Shown one piece after another: positions 54,555-62,821 of a stretch of 64,000 bases of DNA (within the stretch, counting starts at the first letter, position 1; each line of letters starts with the position of its first letter). The position numbers and the translations under genes were made by a program. Source of the DNA: Pseudoflavitalea sp. G-6-1-2 (GTDB lineage Bacteria > Bacteroidota > Bacteroidia > Chitinophagales > Chitinophagaceae); contig NZ_JABBGB010000002.1 of NCBI RefSeq assembly GCF_012927185.1, forward strand, positions 558,001 to 622,000, read 5' to 3'. Under the pieces are notes generated by a model. The model was not told the origin of the DNA. It saw only the letters and a program-made list of their open reading frames with translations, and did no database searches.

Positions 54555-56672
54555 TTATTTTGATGGATTGTCAATCATATCCTGAACAAGATTCACAGCT
54601 TCGGACAAGAAAAGATCTTTGCTGAGCTTCTGCAGCCATTCCTGATAGATCTTCTCCTGGCTTTCGGTTCTCTTGTTGAAATCCGGACTGTATCGGGTCC
54701 ATTCGGAGGCTTTCATCTGCAGGGTATTGTTCTGCATAGATTTGCCATCCTGAATAGCTTTTTCGTATTGCTGCGCCTGCTGTTGCTGTGCTCTGTAGGC
54801 TGCAAGGCTAATGGGTGTTGGTGCCTGCTGCAGTTTTTTCAGCGCTTCCATATTTCCATTCAGCTGTTGCAGTGCAGCATTGTTCTTAACACGTGCAATG
54901 GCTTTTGATTTTACCAGTGCATAGTTCCATTTCTGGAAGTTCTGCTGATATCCATTGAGCGGCAGCGAATCAGAAGCGAGTGCCGCAGGCAGATCCTGTT
55001 CACGCTGCAACGAAAGATTATTTTTCTCTGTGAGCACTACATCGGGTATCACTCCTTTCAGTTGTGTGGTAGCGCCATTTACGCGATAGAATTTCTGAAC
55101 GGTGAGTCGGATGCTTCCGTAGCTGACATCGGGAATGCCTTTGGAAGCATCGCCCATTTTGCCCATGTTCATGCTCTGCTGCGCCGTTCCTTTTCCGAAT
55201 GAAGAAGAGGTGCCGATCACCAGCGCTCTGCGGTGATCCTGCATGGCAGCAGAATACATTTCAGATGCGGATGCACTGCCTTCATCTATCAGAATAGCCA
55301 AAGGTCCGCTGAAACGTGGCGCTGTTACCACCGGTGAAGTAAATGGAGTAATGCTGTCTTTTGCTTTCAGGAAAGTGATAGCAGAGGAGGGAATGAAGTT
55401 CTCTCCCATTCTCACGCATTCCATCAGTGCACCTCCGCCGTTTCCGCGAAGATCGAGCACTATGCCGTCTACATTCTCATCTTTCAGTTTCTCTACTTCC
55501 TGTGCGATGTCTGCAGAACAACCTGGAACATTCGGGTCATCAGATTTCACATAGAACATCGGTAAAAAGATATAACCGATCTTCTTTCCGTTATTGATCA
55601 CCACCGCGCTTTTGGCGAGGTTGGGGTTATCAGAAATTTCTGCACGTGGTATAGACACTTCTCTTTCTGCTGCACCAGGTTGCTGTACGATCATTTTCAC
55701 GGATGTGCCTTTTGCGCCGCGAACCATTCCTGCAATTTCATCTGCCTCCATCGCTGCGGTCGATTGCATTTTGCCATCCTGATCGGCAATAGCAAGGATC
55801 CTGTCTTTCTCTTTCATCAATCCGCTTTTGTAAGCAGATCCTTCCGGCACCATTCTTTTCACATATACATCCGCATCTTCTACACCCAGCTCTACGCCAA
55901 TGCCGAAGAATGCTCCCTGTCTGATATTCAGTTTATCAGTTGTGTTAGGGAATGTATACATCGTATGCGGGTCCATCTCCAGTGTGATGGTGTTCATATA
56001 AACCGCGAACTTCTCGTTGCGGCTCTTGTCGTTGGTATTTTTCAGGAAGTATTTCTTGTACCAGTTGCCTACTTTCTCTCTTGCTTTTTTGTCGAGGGCT
56101 TCATCTGTTTTGGCTCCGGATTTATTGCCGCCCGCTGCCGCTTCGAGTGTGTAGTAATTGCGTACCACAGAATATTTCAGGTAGCTCAGCCAGAGCTTTT
56201 CTCTTTCTGATTTTGTTGCAGGATATTCGGCTTTCGATCTGTCTGTATTGTACACTTCGTTCTTTGTGAGATCGATCGGCTTGCTGAGCAGTTGCTCTAC
56301 CAGCTTGCTGGTTTCCTGCATGCGCGTTACGTAAATGGCGTAAGCCGCATCGAAGAATGCTGTGGAAGGCTGGCTGATCTCTTCATCGATCTGATTGCGG
56401 AACTTATCCAGTTTTGCAATATCTTCTTTGAGGAAAATATTCCTCGCCGGGTCGAGGCTCGCCATGAAGCGATCCCATACCTGATTAGAGAAATTATCGT
56501 TGAGTTGTTTGGGGCTGTAATGCTGTTTTTTGAGTTTGGATGCAACAGATTTGAGGATGCCGTTGCGAAGACTGTCGTCACTGATTCCCTTGAAGGTCTG
56601 GGCCTTTGCAGTGCTTACACAGAGCGCAGCGCCGATAGCAGGGATAATGAATGCGGATCTTAATCTTACCAT
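54555..56672 (-). CDS. C-terminal processing (tail-specific) protease, S41A
   Basis: The preferred start at 56670-56672 gives 705 residues with a signal peptide (VRLRSAFIIPAIGAALC). The layout is that of the large Prc/Tsp group: an N-terminal helical domain (to about 215), a PDZ domain (about 240-330), the S41 catalytic domain with VLDLRGNGGGAL, the GSASASE nucleophile region and the SFGKGTAQ Lys region, and a C-terminal DUF3340-like domain. It degrades or trims envelope proteins from their C-terminus. It is much larger than the operon-encoded S41 lipoprotein at 33216. The signal peptide places it in the periplasm. Confidence 0.95.
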   Translation of the reverse strand: MVRLRSAFIIPAIGAALCVSTAKAQTFKGISDDSLRNGILKSVASKLKKQHYSPKQLNDNFSNQVWDRFMASLDPARNIFLKEDIAKLDKFRNQIDEEISQPSTAFFDAAYAIYVTRMQETSKLVEQLLSKPIDLTKNEVYNTDRSKAEYPATKSEREKLWLSYLKYSVVRNYYTLEAAAGGNKSGAKTDEALDKKAREKVGNWYKKYFLKNTNDKSRNEKFAVYMNTITLEMDPHTMYTFPNTTDKLNIRQGAFFGIGVELGVEDADVYVKRMVPEGSAYKSGLMKEKDRILAIADQDGKMQSTAAMEADEIAGMVRGAKGTSVKMIVQQPGAAEREVSIPRAEISDNPNLAKSAVVINNGKKIGYIFLPMFYVKSDDPNVPGCSADIAQEVEKLKDENVDGIVLDLRGNGGGALMECVRMGENFIPSSAITFLKAKDSITPFTSPVVTAPRFSGPLAILIDEGSASASEMYSAAMQDHRRALVIGTSSSFGKGTAQQSMNMGKMGDASKGIPDVSYGSIRLTVQKFYRVNGATTQLKGVIPDVVLTEKNNLSLQREQDLPAALASDSLPLNGYQQNFQKWNYALVKSKAIARVKNNAALQQLNGNMEALKKLQQAPTPISLAAYRAQQQQAQQYEKAIQDGKSMQNNTLQMKASEWTRYSPDFNKRTESQEKIYQEWLQKLSKDLFLSEAVNLVQDMIDNPSK

Positions 56673-56761
56673 ATCATTGAAAGCTGGCCCTGTTTGCGAT
56701 GGCCAATCTTTCAATAAGACAACGAATTGCGGAAATAGGGTGAAGCGGGCGGACAGGAATT

Positions 56762-57352
56762 TTATTTACGGTCGGTCCACCATTGGCGGAGCGGTTTCAG
56801 AGAATCTTTCTCTTTTTCCATCAGGTCGATCTGGTCGTTGATCATCAGCAGTTCGGCAGAGCGGACAGTATCTTTCTCAGGGAAATCAGACTGGTAGCGC
56901 TTTTTAGCTTCCACCGCACCTTCCAGCACTTCTATCAGCTCACCATTTTCGTGACTGAAAGCGCTTACGCGGAATATGGATGGCTGCAATACTGTCAGCT
57001 GCAAAATCCGGGTATTCACCACAAAAGGCAGTGATCTTTGAGGGATCTGGAATATGAGTTCTCCGTCGGCCAGTACCTGCCTACCCGAACCGGATTGTTT
57101 AACGCTCGACCCTTCGAGCACCAGTACCCGGCTGCTGTCCTTCAGCAGCTTTTCTTCAAAAGCATGTTTGTTGAACGGAAAAGTATCTGCAGGAGGAACG
57201 AAAGTATCACCGGAAACCGCCGACCCCGCGATGGTATCCCTGCCGGTAAACCCAGGCTCCTTCACCGGTTGCCCCGACCTGAACATCAGGTAAAGCAGTG
57301 CAGTTCCGGAAACAATCAGCAAGGCAATCAGAATAATTCCGTTCTTTTTCAT
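56762..57352 (-). CDS. Stand-alone FecR-domain membrane protein
   Basis: A 196-residue protein with one N-terminal membrane helix (about 5-24, IILIALLIVSGTALLYLMF) and a periplasmic domain whose order, LLKDSSRVLVLEGSSVKQSG then LQLTVLQPSIFRVSAFSHEN and GELIEVLEGAVEAKK, matches a FecR beta domain. It lacks the cytoplasmic anti-sigma segment and C-terminal DUF4974 of true FecR proteins, and no ECF sigma gene is near. It could be an envelope sensor without sigma partner. It lies 89 bases before the protease gene. Confidence 0.68.
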   Translation of the reverse strand: MKKNGIILIALLIVSGTALLYLMFRSGQPVKEPGFTGRDTIAGSAVSGDTFVPPADTFPFNKHAFEEKLLKDSSRVLVLEGSSVKQSGSGRQVLADGELIFQIPQRSLPFVVNTRILQLTVLQPSIFRVSAFSHENGELIEVLEGAVEAKKRYQSDFPEKDTVRSAELLMINDQIDLMEKEKDSLKPLRQWWTDRK

Positions 57353-57373
57353 GAAGCAGTTTTAAGGCGAGGT

Positions 57374-57381
57374 CAAATTTA
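57374..57381 (-). promoter_or_regulatory. Promoter -7 element of the FecR-domain gene
   Basis: On the minus strand TAAATTTG is an exact TAnnTTTG match 22 bases before the ATG at 57352. No -33 TTG at the usual distance was seen. Confidence 0.4.
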
Positions 57382-57522
57382 AAGAAGTGGAAGCACATTA
57401 CTCATATCATAAACAATTCATATACTTCCGAAAGTGCAGGACATCATCGCTTTCATTAATGCATCGGTGCGGAACCCTGGAAGATGCGAACACCTGGATT
57501 ACCGAATAAAAATTACTTCTGA

Positions 57523-57942
57523 TTATTGCTCAAGCTGCGCTGCCGTATTCAATTCGTTTGGTTGCAGCAGATCCCATTGATTGCCGTAGAGGTCTTCGAA
57601 AACCGCTACCGTACCATAAGGTTCTTCCTTTGGCGGACGCACGAAATGAATGCCACGCTGCAACATTTCCTCATAATCGCGATGGAAATCTTCTGTAAAA
57701 AGAAAAAGAAATACACGCCCACCGGTTTGATTACCGATGTGCGCAGCCTGTGTTTCGTTCGCGGCTTTCGCCAGCAGCAGGCAACATTCCTTCGCACCGG
57801 GAGGCGCAACCAGCACCCAGCGCTTGACGTCGCTGAGCACGGTATCTTCAATCAATCTGAAGTTGAGTTTTTGCGTGTAGAAGGCAATGGCTTCATCATA
57901 ATCCCGCACTACGAGCGCAATATGAGCGATATGCTGTTTCAT
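57523..57942 (-). CDS. VOC-family (glyoxalase/bleomycin-resistance fold) protein
   Basis: The preferred start at 57940-57942 gives 139 residues (MKQHIAHIALVVRDYDEAIA) that begin directly with the VOC fold; a start 16 codons earlier adds a Lys-rich leader. The first half-module is HIALVVRDYDEAIAFYTQKL, and the second ends with VAVFEDLYGNQWDLLQP. Conserved metal positions His and Glu (His8 and Glu near VFED) are present. The family includes lyases, isomerases and antibiotic-sequestering proteins. Substrate unknown; it is a single gene divergent from an MFS gene. Confidence 0.88.
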   Translation of the reverse strand: MKQHIAHIALVVRDYDEAIAFYTQKLNFRLIEDTVLSDVKRWVLVAPPGAKECCLLLAKAANETQAAHIGNQTGGRVFLFLFTEDFHRDYEEMLQRGIHFVRPPKEEPYGTVAVFEDLYGNQWDLLQPNELNTAAQLEQ

Positions 57943-58104
57943 TTTCTTTGCTGTTTTGGATGTTTTTTCAACCGTTTGATTCCCCTGCAAAATAGCCGGC
58001 AGCCAGCAAAGATCCGGGCCAAATGTCCCGCAACAACCGGATTATCAGAATGGTTCACTCTCATTTGCCCAAAGATGTTAACATTTCTCTTGATAAATTA
58101 TTTA

Positions 58105-58134
58105 TTGAAACATTTCGATCTTTCTATAAATTTG
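58105..58134 (+). promoter_or_regulatory. Promoter of the MFS exporter gene
   Basis: TTG (58105-58107) and TAAATTTG (58127-58134) are 19 bases apart, a good Bacteroidota promoter. The transcript would have a leader of about 110 bases before the ATG at 58252; the leader shows no obvious riboswitch. Confidence 0.6.
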
Positions 58135-58251
58135 CATCATCGATTTACCCCGGCCGGGTTATCTACTTCAACTTAATTGCTGTCGTTTGAAAAAGCTTCC
58201 TTAGGAAGCAGTGCAGTGCTTTGTTCCAAAACCATACTTAAAAACCGAAAA

Positions 58252-59469
58252 ATGAACAAGTCGATTTATTATATACTGGCGCTGGGCGCATTTGGTATCA
58301 TCACTACCGAATTTGGCGTCATTGGGATCTTACCTGCCATCAGGGATAATTTTAATGTAAGTATCGATACGGCAGGTTGGCTGCTGAGTGGATTTGCATT
58401 GACAGTTGCCTTAACAGGCCCCTTCACCACAGCTCTCACAGCCAGAATAAACCGTAAGCATATAATGGCGTTGGTGCTTGCCATTTTTGTAGTATCAAAC
58501 ATTCTTTCTGCTTTCTCTACCAGCTTCACCATGCTGATGATCGCAAGGTTATTGCCTGCTGTTCTGCATCCTGTGTTCTGGGCTGTATCGGCTTCGGTGG
58601 CGGTAAAACATGCCGGACCAAAAGACGCTCCCAAAGCCCTCGCCATTGTGATGTCTGGATTGAGCATCGCAACGGTGCTGGGTGTTCCCATCACCACCTA
58701 TGCAGCTGATGTGTTCAACTGGAAAGCGAGCTTTTATGTGGCAAGCATCATCAACCTGATCGCATTCGCAGGCATCGCTTATTTTGTGCCGAGCATGCCG
58801 GTGACGGAGAAACAGTCTTCACAGAATTATGCAGCAGTTTTCAAAAATGGTATTCTGTGGCTCAAGATGGGCATTGTATTCATTATGCTTTCAGGCATGT
58901 TCACTTCTTACAGTTATCTCGCAGAGTTCCTTGGAAAAGTATCGCATATGAACGGTACGCAGATCAGCATCATGTTGCTGGTATTCGGTATCACAGGTAT
59001 TGCAGGTAACTGGGCAATGGGTATTGCGCTCAGCAAAAACGTAGTGTTGACCACACGTGCATTTTTCCTGTCACTGATTGTTGTACACCTGCTGGTTTAT
59101 CAGTTCGGTGGTTACTTTGTTCCTGCAGTGCTGATACTTTCTTTGTGGGGCTTTATTCATACCGGTGGCTTCCTCGCTGCAAATGTGCATACAATCACCG
59201 GGCTGCCTGAACAACAAATTGAAGTGGTGAACAGTGTATTGCCTTCGGTTTACAATGCAGGTATCACAGTCGGCTCACTGGCCGGAGGTTTGGTGATTGT
59301 ACATTATGGCATCCAGAATGTAGTGTGGATGAGCATTCCACTGCTGCTGCTCGCGTTTGCACTCACATTTTTAACACAGACGAAGAAAGCCACCGAATCA
59401 CCGGTGGAAGAAAAAGAGGAAGAAGTTTTTGCTGAACAAATTCCTCAACCCGTTCTCGAAGCAAACTAA
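58252..59469 (+). CDS. MFS transporter, DHA1 family (AraJ/Bcr-type)
   Basis: The start at 58252 gives 405 residues (MNKSIYYILALGAFGIITTE), a standard N-terminus for the DHA1 group; a start at 58177 adds an unlikely leader. There are twelve helices, with the family sequence TEFGVIGILPAI after helix 1 and ARLLPAVLHPVFWAVSASVA in helix 4-5. It ends in a charged tail (EEKEEEVFAEQ). Members export sugars, nucleosides or drugs. It is followed after 21 bases by an APH-like kinase gene, so both may act on one toxic or imported small molecule. Confidence 0.9.
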   Translation: MNKSIYYILALGAFGIITTEFGVIGILPAIRDNFNVSIDTAGWLLSGFALTVALTGPFTTALTARINRKHIMALVLAIFVVSNILSAFSTSFTMLMIARLLPAVLHPVFWAVSASVAVKHAGPKDAPKALAIVMSGLSIATVLGVPITTYAADVFNWKASFYVASIINLIAFAGIAYFVPSMPVTEKQSSQNYAAVFKNGILWLKMGIVFIMLSGMFTSYSYLAEFLGKVSHMNGTQISIMLLVFGITGIAGNWAMGIALSKNVVLTTRAFFLSLIVVHLLVYQFGGYFVPAVLILSLWGFIHTGGFLAANVHTITGLPEQQIEVVNSVLPSVYNAGITVGSLAGGLVIVHYGIQNVVWMSIPLLLLAFALTFLTQTKKATESPVEEKEEEVFAEQIPQPVLEAN

Positions 59470-59490
59470 AAGCTGGTTGTATATTTGGAT

Positions 59491-60411
59491 ATGCATTTCG
59501 ATATCCCACAGATACAACAGTTTCTCGATACAAAGTTCAACTACATCCATAACATCGAACCTGTAGCAGATGGATGGTGGTCGCAGGCCCTCACTTTTTA
59601 TGCCGGAGAAGAAAAGCTGGTACTGCGCATCAATCAGCATCTGAGAGATTTTCAGAAAGATGTTTTTGCATACCGGCATTTGAATAGCCCTGGCTGTCGT
59701 ATTCCCGAAGTAAAATCAACGGGAGACTTCAGTCCGGGCTATTTCTATTGCATCTCCGAATTCATCGAAGGCACTCCTGCCGACAGAATAATTCGCACAG
59801 AAGACCTTACCGGCCACGAAGATCTTGGCAGAACCATTCTCACACAGCTCGATCATATTCATCAGCTCGACATTGGCAATTATTCCGGATGGGGCTACAC
59901 CGATGCCAACGGCAATGGTCTCTTCAATACATGGGAAGATTTTCTGCTTGCTTTCTTCAATTCAAAAACATCCATCACCTGGCAGGAATTCGCATCTACC
60001 ACCTGGCTCGATGGCGAATATTTTGGAAAGATGATTGAAAAAATGAAGGCACTCTTCCCCTATCTTCCGAAAACCAGAAAACTGCAACACGGAGATTTTG
60101 GATACGACAACCTCCTGCTCACTCCCAACAATCAGGTAGCTGCTGTGATCGATTGGGCGGAGATGATGATCGGCGATCCTTTCTACGACATCATTCATAT
60201 GTGCGAGCCCTGGAAACAAAACGATGGCCTCACCTTCATCAAACTCTGGAAACAGATGCAGGAAGAAAAAGATCAACTCATTCCGCATTTCGATAAAGTG
60301 CTCGAATGTTACAATATTCATTATACCCTGTTTCACTTACACATTCACACCGCAAGAAACGATGAAGAAGGTTACCACGAAATAAAACAATGGGCCGTTG
60401 AAAATCTTTGA
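59491..60411 (+). CDS. Aminoglycoside phosphotransferase (APH)-like kinase
   Basis: A 306-residue kinase-fold protein starting at the ATG at 59491 (a TTG two codons earlier is also in frame). The catalytic loop LQHGDFGYDNLLL (about 202-214, with HGD in place of the usual HxD of kinases) and the metal-binding VIDWAEMMIGDPFYD (about 222-236) are clear. The APH superfamily phosphorylates antibiotics, choline, homoserine or sugars. It follows the MFS gene closely. Resistance is possible, but the sequence does not fix the substrate. Confidence 0.88.
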   Translation: MHFDIPQIQQFLDTKFNYIHNIEPVADGWWSQALTFYAGEEKLVLRINQHLRDFQKDVFAYRHLNSPGCRIPEVKSTGDFSPGYFYCISEFIEGTPADRIIRTEDLTGHEDLGRTILTQLDHIHQLDIGNYSGWGYTDANGNGLFNTWEDFLLAFFNSKTSITWQEFASTTWLDGEYFGKMIEKMKALFPYLPKTRKLQHGDFGYDNLLLTPNNQVAAVIDWAEMMIGDPFYDIIHMCEPWKQNDGLTFIKLWKQMQEEKDQLIPHFDKVLECYNIHYTLFHLHIHTARNDEEGYHEIKQWAVENL

Positions 60412-60878
60412 GCGCCTCTTTGTCTCGTATACCACTAACAGGTAAGTGCATAACTTCGTCAATAAAAAGTGGAAAAGTTCACCGAACTTTATTTGGACAT
60501 CGATTGAATTATTGACAAATTTGAATCGAGGCACCATTCTTTCCCCACCACCATGCCTCGATACAAACCTTCCAGACCCGATCCCAGTTCCGACCTTATG
60601 AAATACTTCGATTACTAGCATGATGTTTTTCCCTGTTCTCCATCCGTAATCTTTTCTCCACCACTGGTTAATGCTGATTAACGGCCGCGAAGCTGACAGA
60701 CTTTCCTATGTCAGGTTCTACGCTTATTCCTTTCGGTTTTACATTACCGTAAGGAACCACCCCTTCCGTGCCCATACATACCGTTACGATTTCACACAAT
60801 CCTCTACTGGCGTTGATTTTAAACAACAATCAACTTCCAGACAGGATGCTATTTTCTCAACTTTAACCCAATGGTGCG
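60412..60878 (+). other. Leader region of the eCIS cluster
   Basis: The 467 bases before the Pvc16 gene hold a weak promoter candidate (TTTG at 60492-60495 and CAAATTTG at 60516-60523, 20 bases apart), a 21-codon reading frame (60553-60618), a GTTAAT-GCTG-ATTAAC inverted repeat at 60667-60682, and a CTGACA/TGTCAG stem at 60693-60714. It probably carries the control signals of the injection system. A 71-codon frame at 60671-60886 overlaps the next gene and has no protein-like features. Confidence 0.45.
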
Positions 60879-61463
60879 ATGATTGATAAAGCACTTGCCT
60901 CACTGCGCGACAACCTGCAGAATTATATCGATCTGTCCATCGGTGGAGCCGATGTGGTGATCGACAATATCGGCCTGCTCGAAACCGCCAACAGCGATTC
61001 CCTCACCAAAAGAATTGTTATCTCACTGGTGAATATCGAAGAAGAAAGCACACTGAAGAATGCTGCTACAGTGAAGAAAGGCATGTCCAATATGGCCATC
61101 TACGAGAATCCACCGGTATTCCTTAATCTATATGTACTGGTTACATGCAATTACTCCGGTACTGAATACATACATGCGCTGGAGCGGCTTTCAGCGGTCG
61201 TTCGTTTTTTCCAGAGCCGCAACTCATTCACACATGGAGCAGTATCCGGCTCCAACGATATTCCCGAACTGAAATTCACCATGGAACTGTACACCCTCAC
61301 ATTCGAACAGATCAATCACCTCTGGGGATCATTGGGAGGACGACAGATTCCCTTTGTGATGTACAAACTCCGCCTGGTGGCCATCACCGAAAGGGCCATG
61401 CTGCGCGAAGTTCCGTTCATCGAAGGCGTGGACACTGCTATCAAAAAAATGCCCAACAATTAA
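60879..61463 (+). CDS. Pvc16/Afp16-family (DUF4255) tail terminator/cap protein
   Basis: A 194-residue protein that matches the DUF4255 (Pvc16 N-terminal) family from end to end. It opens with a helix (MIDKALASLRDNLQNYIDLS), has VISLVNIEEESTLKN and a NPPVFLNLYVLVTCNYSGTE strand pair, and finishes with LGGRQIPFVMYKLRLVAITE. Pvc16 and its relatives cap the distal end of the contractile tube and sheath. In Bacteroidota eCIS clusters this gene often comes first, close to the sheath gene, as here. It is followed after nine bases by an unrecognised gene, in an apparent operon. Confidence 0.9.
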   Translation: MIDKALASLRDNLQNYIDLSIGGADVVIDNIGLLETANSDSLTKRIVISLVNIEEESTLKNAATVKKGMSNMAIYENPPVFLNLYVLVTCNYSGTEYIHALERLSAVVRFFQSRNSFTHGAVSGSNDIPELKFTMELYTLTFEQINHLWGSLGGRQIPFVMYKLRLVAITERAMLREVPFIEGVDTAIKKMPNN

Positions 61464-61472
61464 CCGCAGAAT

Positions 61473-62768
61473 ATGTCAAGATTGTATCAGCCACTATTCG
61501 AACTGCGCATACTGCACGAATACTATCTCACCGACAGTAACGGAGATACCATTTTCGATCAACCTACTCCTGATGCACAACAACTTTTTCTGCTGAACAA
61601 ACTGAAACAAAACAGACCATCTGTTAATGACGATCTGCAATACAATTTTCCTCCTGCACAGCTATCGCAACTGGCAGGATGCCAGCTGAAGCTTGTGCCC
61701 CGCTATTCGGGCTTCAGCGTTATGATGGCCGTCACCGAAACCACACTCCCTTCGGGAGATACAGCCTACCGGCCACTGGTTCCGCTTCCCGAAGATCTGC
61801 TGATCAATATTCAGCTCACACAGAAAAACAATTCACTCGAAACCATTACCAATACACGTATCAATAAGGTGATGCCTGCCTTATTTTACTTCACCAATCA
61901 GGAATCAGCCGTTCCAAAACTGTTCCCATTTTTGACTACCCAGCCTCCTGCCGCCGGCTCTAAGGACACCTACGAGCAGGGAGAGCTAACACTTGCCGGA
62001 GGCAATACCTGGCAGGCATTTTTTGTGGACAGTGCCGGCACTGATCAATGGCAAACTTTGAATGCCGGGAATTTTGTTACGGAGAACGATCGTACGCTGC
62101 TTCCATCCATCTTCACCTACAGCTTCTTCAATGCAGGCAATGTCAGTGCTGCAAATTTCGAATTGAAGGATGATGGCGGATCAACACTATGGACCATGCA
62201 AAAGCCTCTCCCGTCCTCCAAAGAGAAAGTGCTGATCGATCTGCGTTCGGTTGCCGGCGTACAACCATTTAAACAATACACGCTGAAAGTAAGCGGGGAC
62301 AATGGTTTCAGCGCCACCCACAATATCATCTTTGCAGACAACAAACTGATCGAACAGGATACATGGGGATTGATCTCTCTGAAACCATCGCTCTCCAACA
62401 ACGATTTCACACTCATAGACAATCAGGGTCTCCTTCGCACGCGTAGGCTGACTGCCGGAGGCATCACTCCGCCACCCATATTCGAGATCCGTTTCAAAAG
62501 CCGTTTCACATTCTGGAGATATCGCAACAACAAGCAATTGAAGATCAAAAAAAATCCAATCCTCGATCCTTACCTCCAATACGACAGCGGCAAAGGCATA
62601 CTCACCTCTCTGAGTATGCGCAATTCGAGCTACGTGCAAACTGAATTCAAAACCTTATCAGGCTCCAAATACATAGCCAATCCGGGTTCCTATGAAGCAA
62701 TCCAGATCGAGAACGGAAGAATCTACACAGATATCATCGTTCCGCGATCCGACCTCTTCGACGTATAA
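61473..62768 (+). CDS. Unrecognised 431-residue eCIS-cluster protein
   Basis: I do not recognise this protein. It has 431 residues, no signal peptide or membrane helix, and is rich in beta-prone segments. An N-terminal FELRILHEYYLTD strand leads to an NFPPAQLSQLAGCQLKL segment. The middle (about 170-285) carries repeated polar turns, and a basic stretch (FRYRNN-like, about 340-360; KQLKIKKNPILD) precedes the C-terminus. The start follows the Pvc16 gene by nine bases, and the sheath gene begins 53 bases after its stop. The position between cap and sheath genes suggests a structural or assembly role, perhaps a cap-sheath adaptor or stopper; this is inference from synteny. Confidence 0.72.
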   Translation: MSRLYQPLFELRILHEYYLTDSNGDTIFDQPTPDAQQLFLLNKLKQNRPSVNDDLQYNFPPAQLSQLAGCQLKLVPRYSGFSVMMAVTETTLPSGDTAYRPLVPLPEDLLINIQLTQKNNSLETITNTRINKVMPALFYFTNQESAVPKLFPFLTTQPPAAGSKDTYEQGELTLAGGNTWQAFFVDSAGTDQWQTLNAGNFVTENDRTLLPSIFTYSFFNAGNVSAANFELKDDGGSTLWTMQKPLPSSKEKVLIDLRSVAGVQPFKQYTLKVSGDNGFSATHNIIFADNKLIEQDTWGLISLKPSLSNNDFTLIDNQGLLRTRRLTAGGITPPPIFEIRFKSRFTFWRYRNNKQLKIKKNPILDPYLQYDSGKGILTSLSMRNSSYVQTEFKTLSGSKYIANPGSYEAIQIENGRIYTDIIVPRSDLFDV

Positions 62769-62821
62769 CAGTTTTCTTAACAATAAACCGAATTTGAATA
62801 ACAAGTAACAAAACAATCATT

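Noticed and set aside
59480-59487. TATATTTG just before the APH-like kinase gene as a promoter
   Set aside because: It ends three bases before the ATG, so transcription would start inside the gene; close spacing to the MFS gene favours co-transcription.
60671-60886. 71-codon frame before the eCIS operon
   Set aside because: It overlaps the Pvc16-type start, is rich in Arg, Tyr and Phe, has no family features and no close ribosome-binding site.
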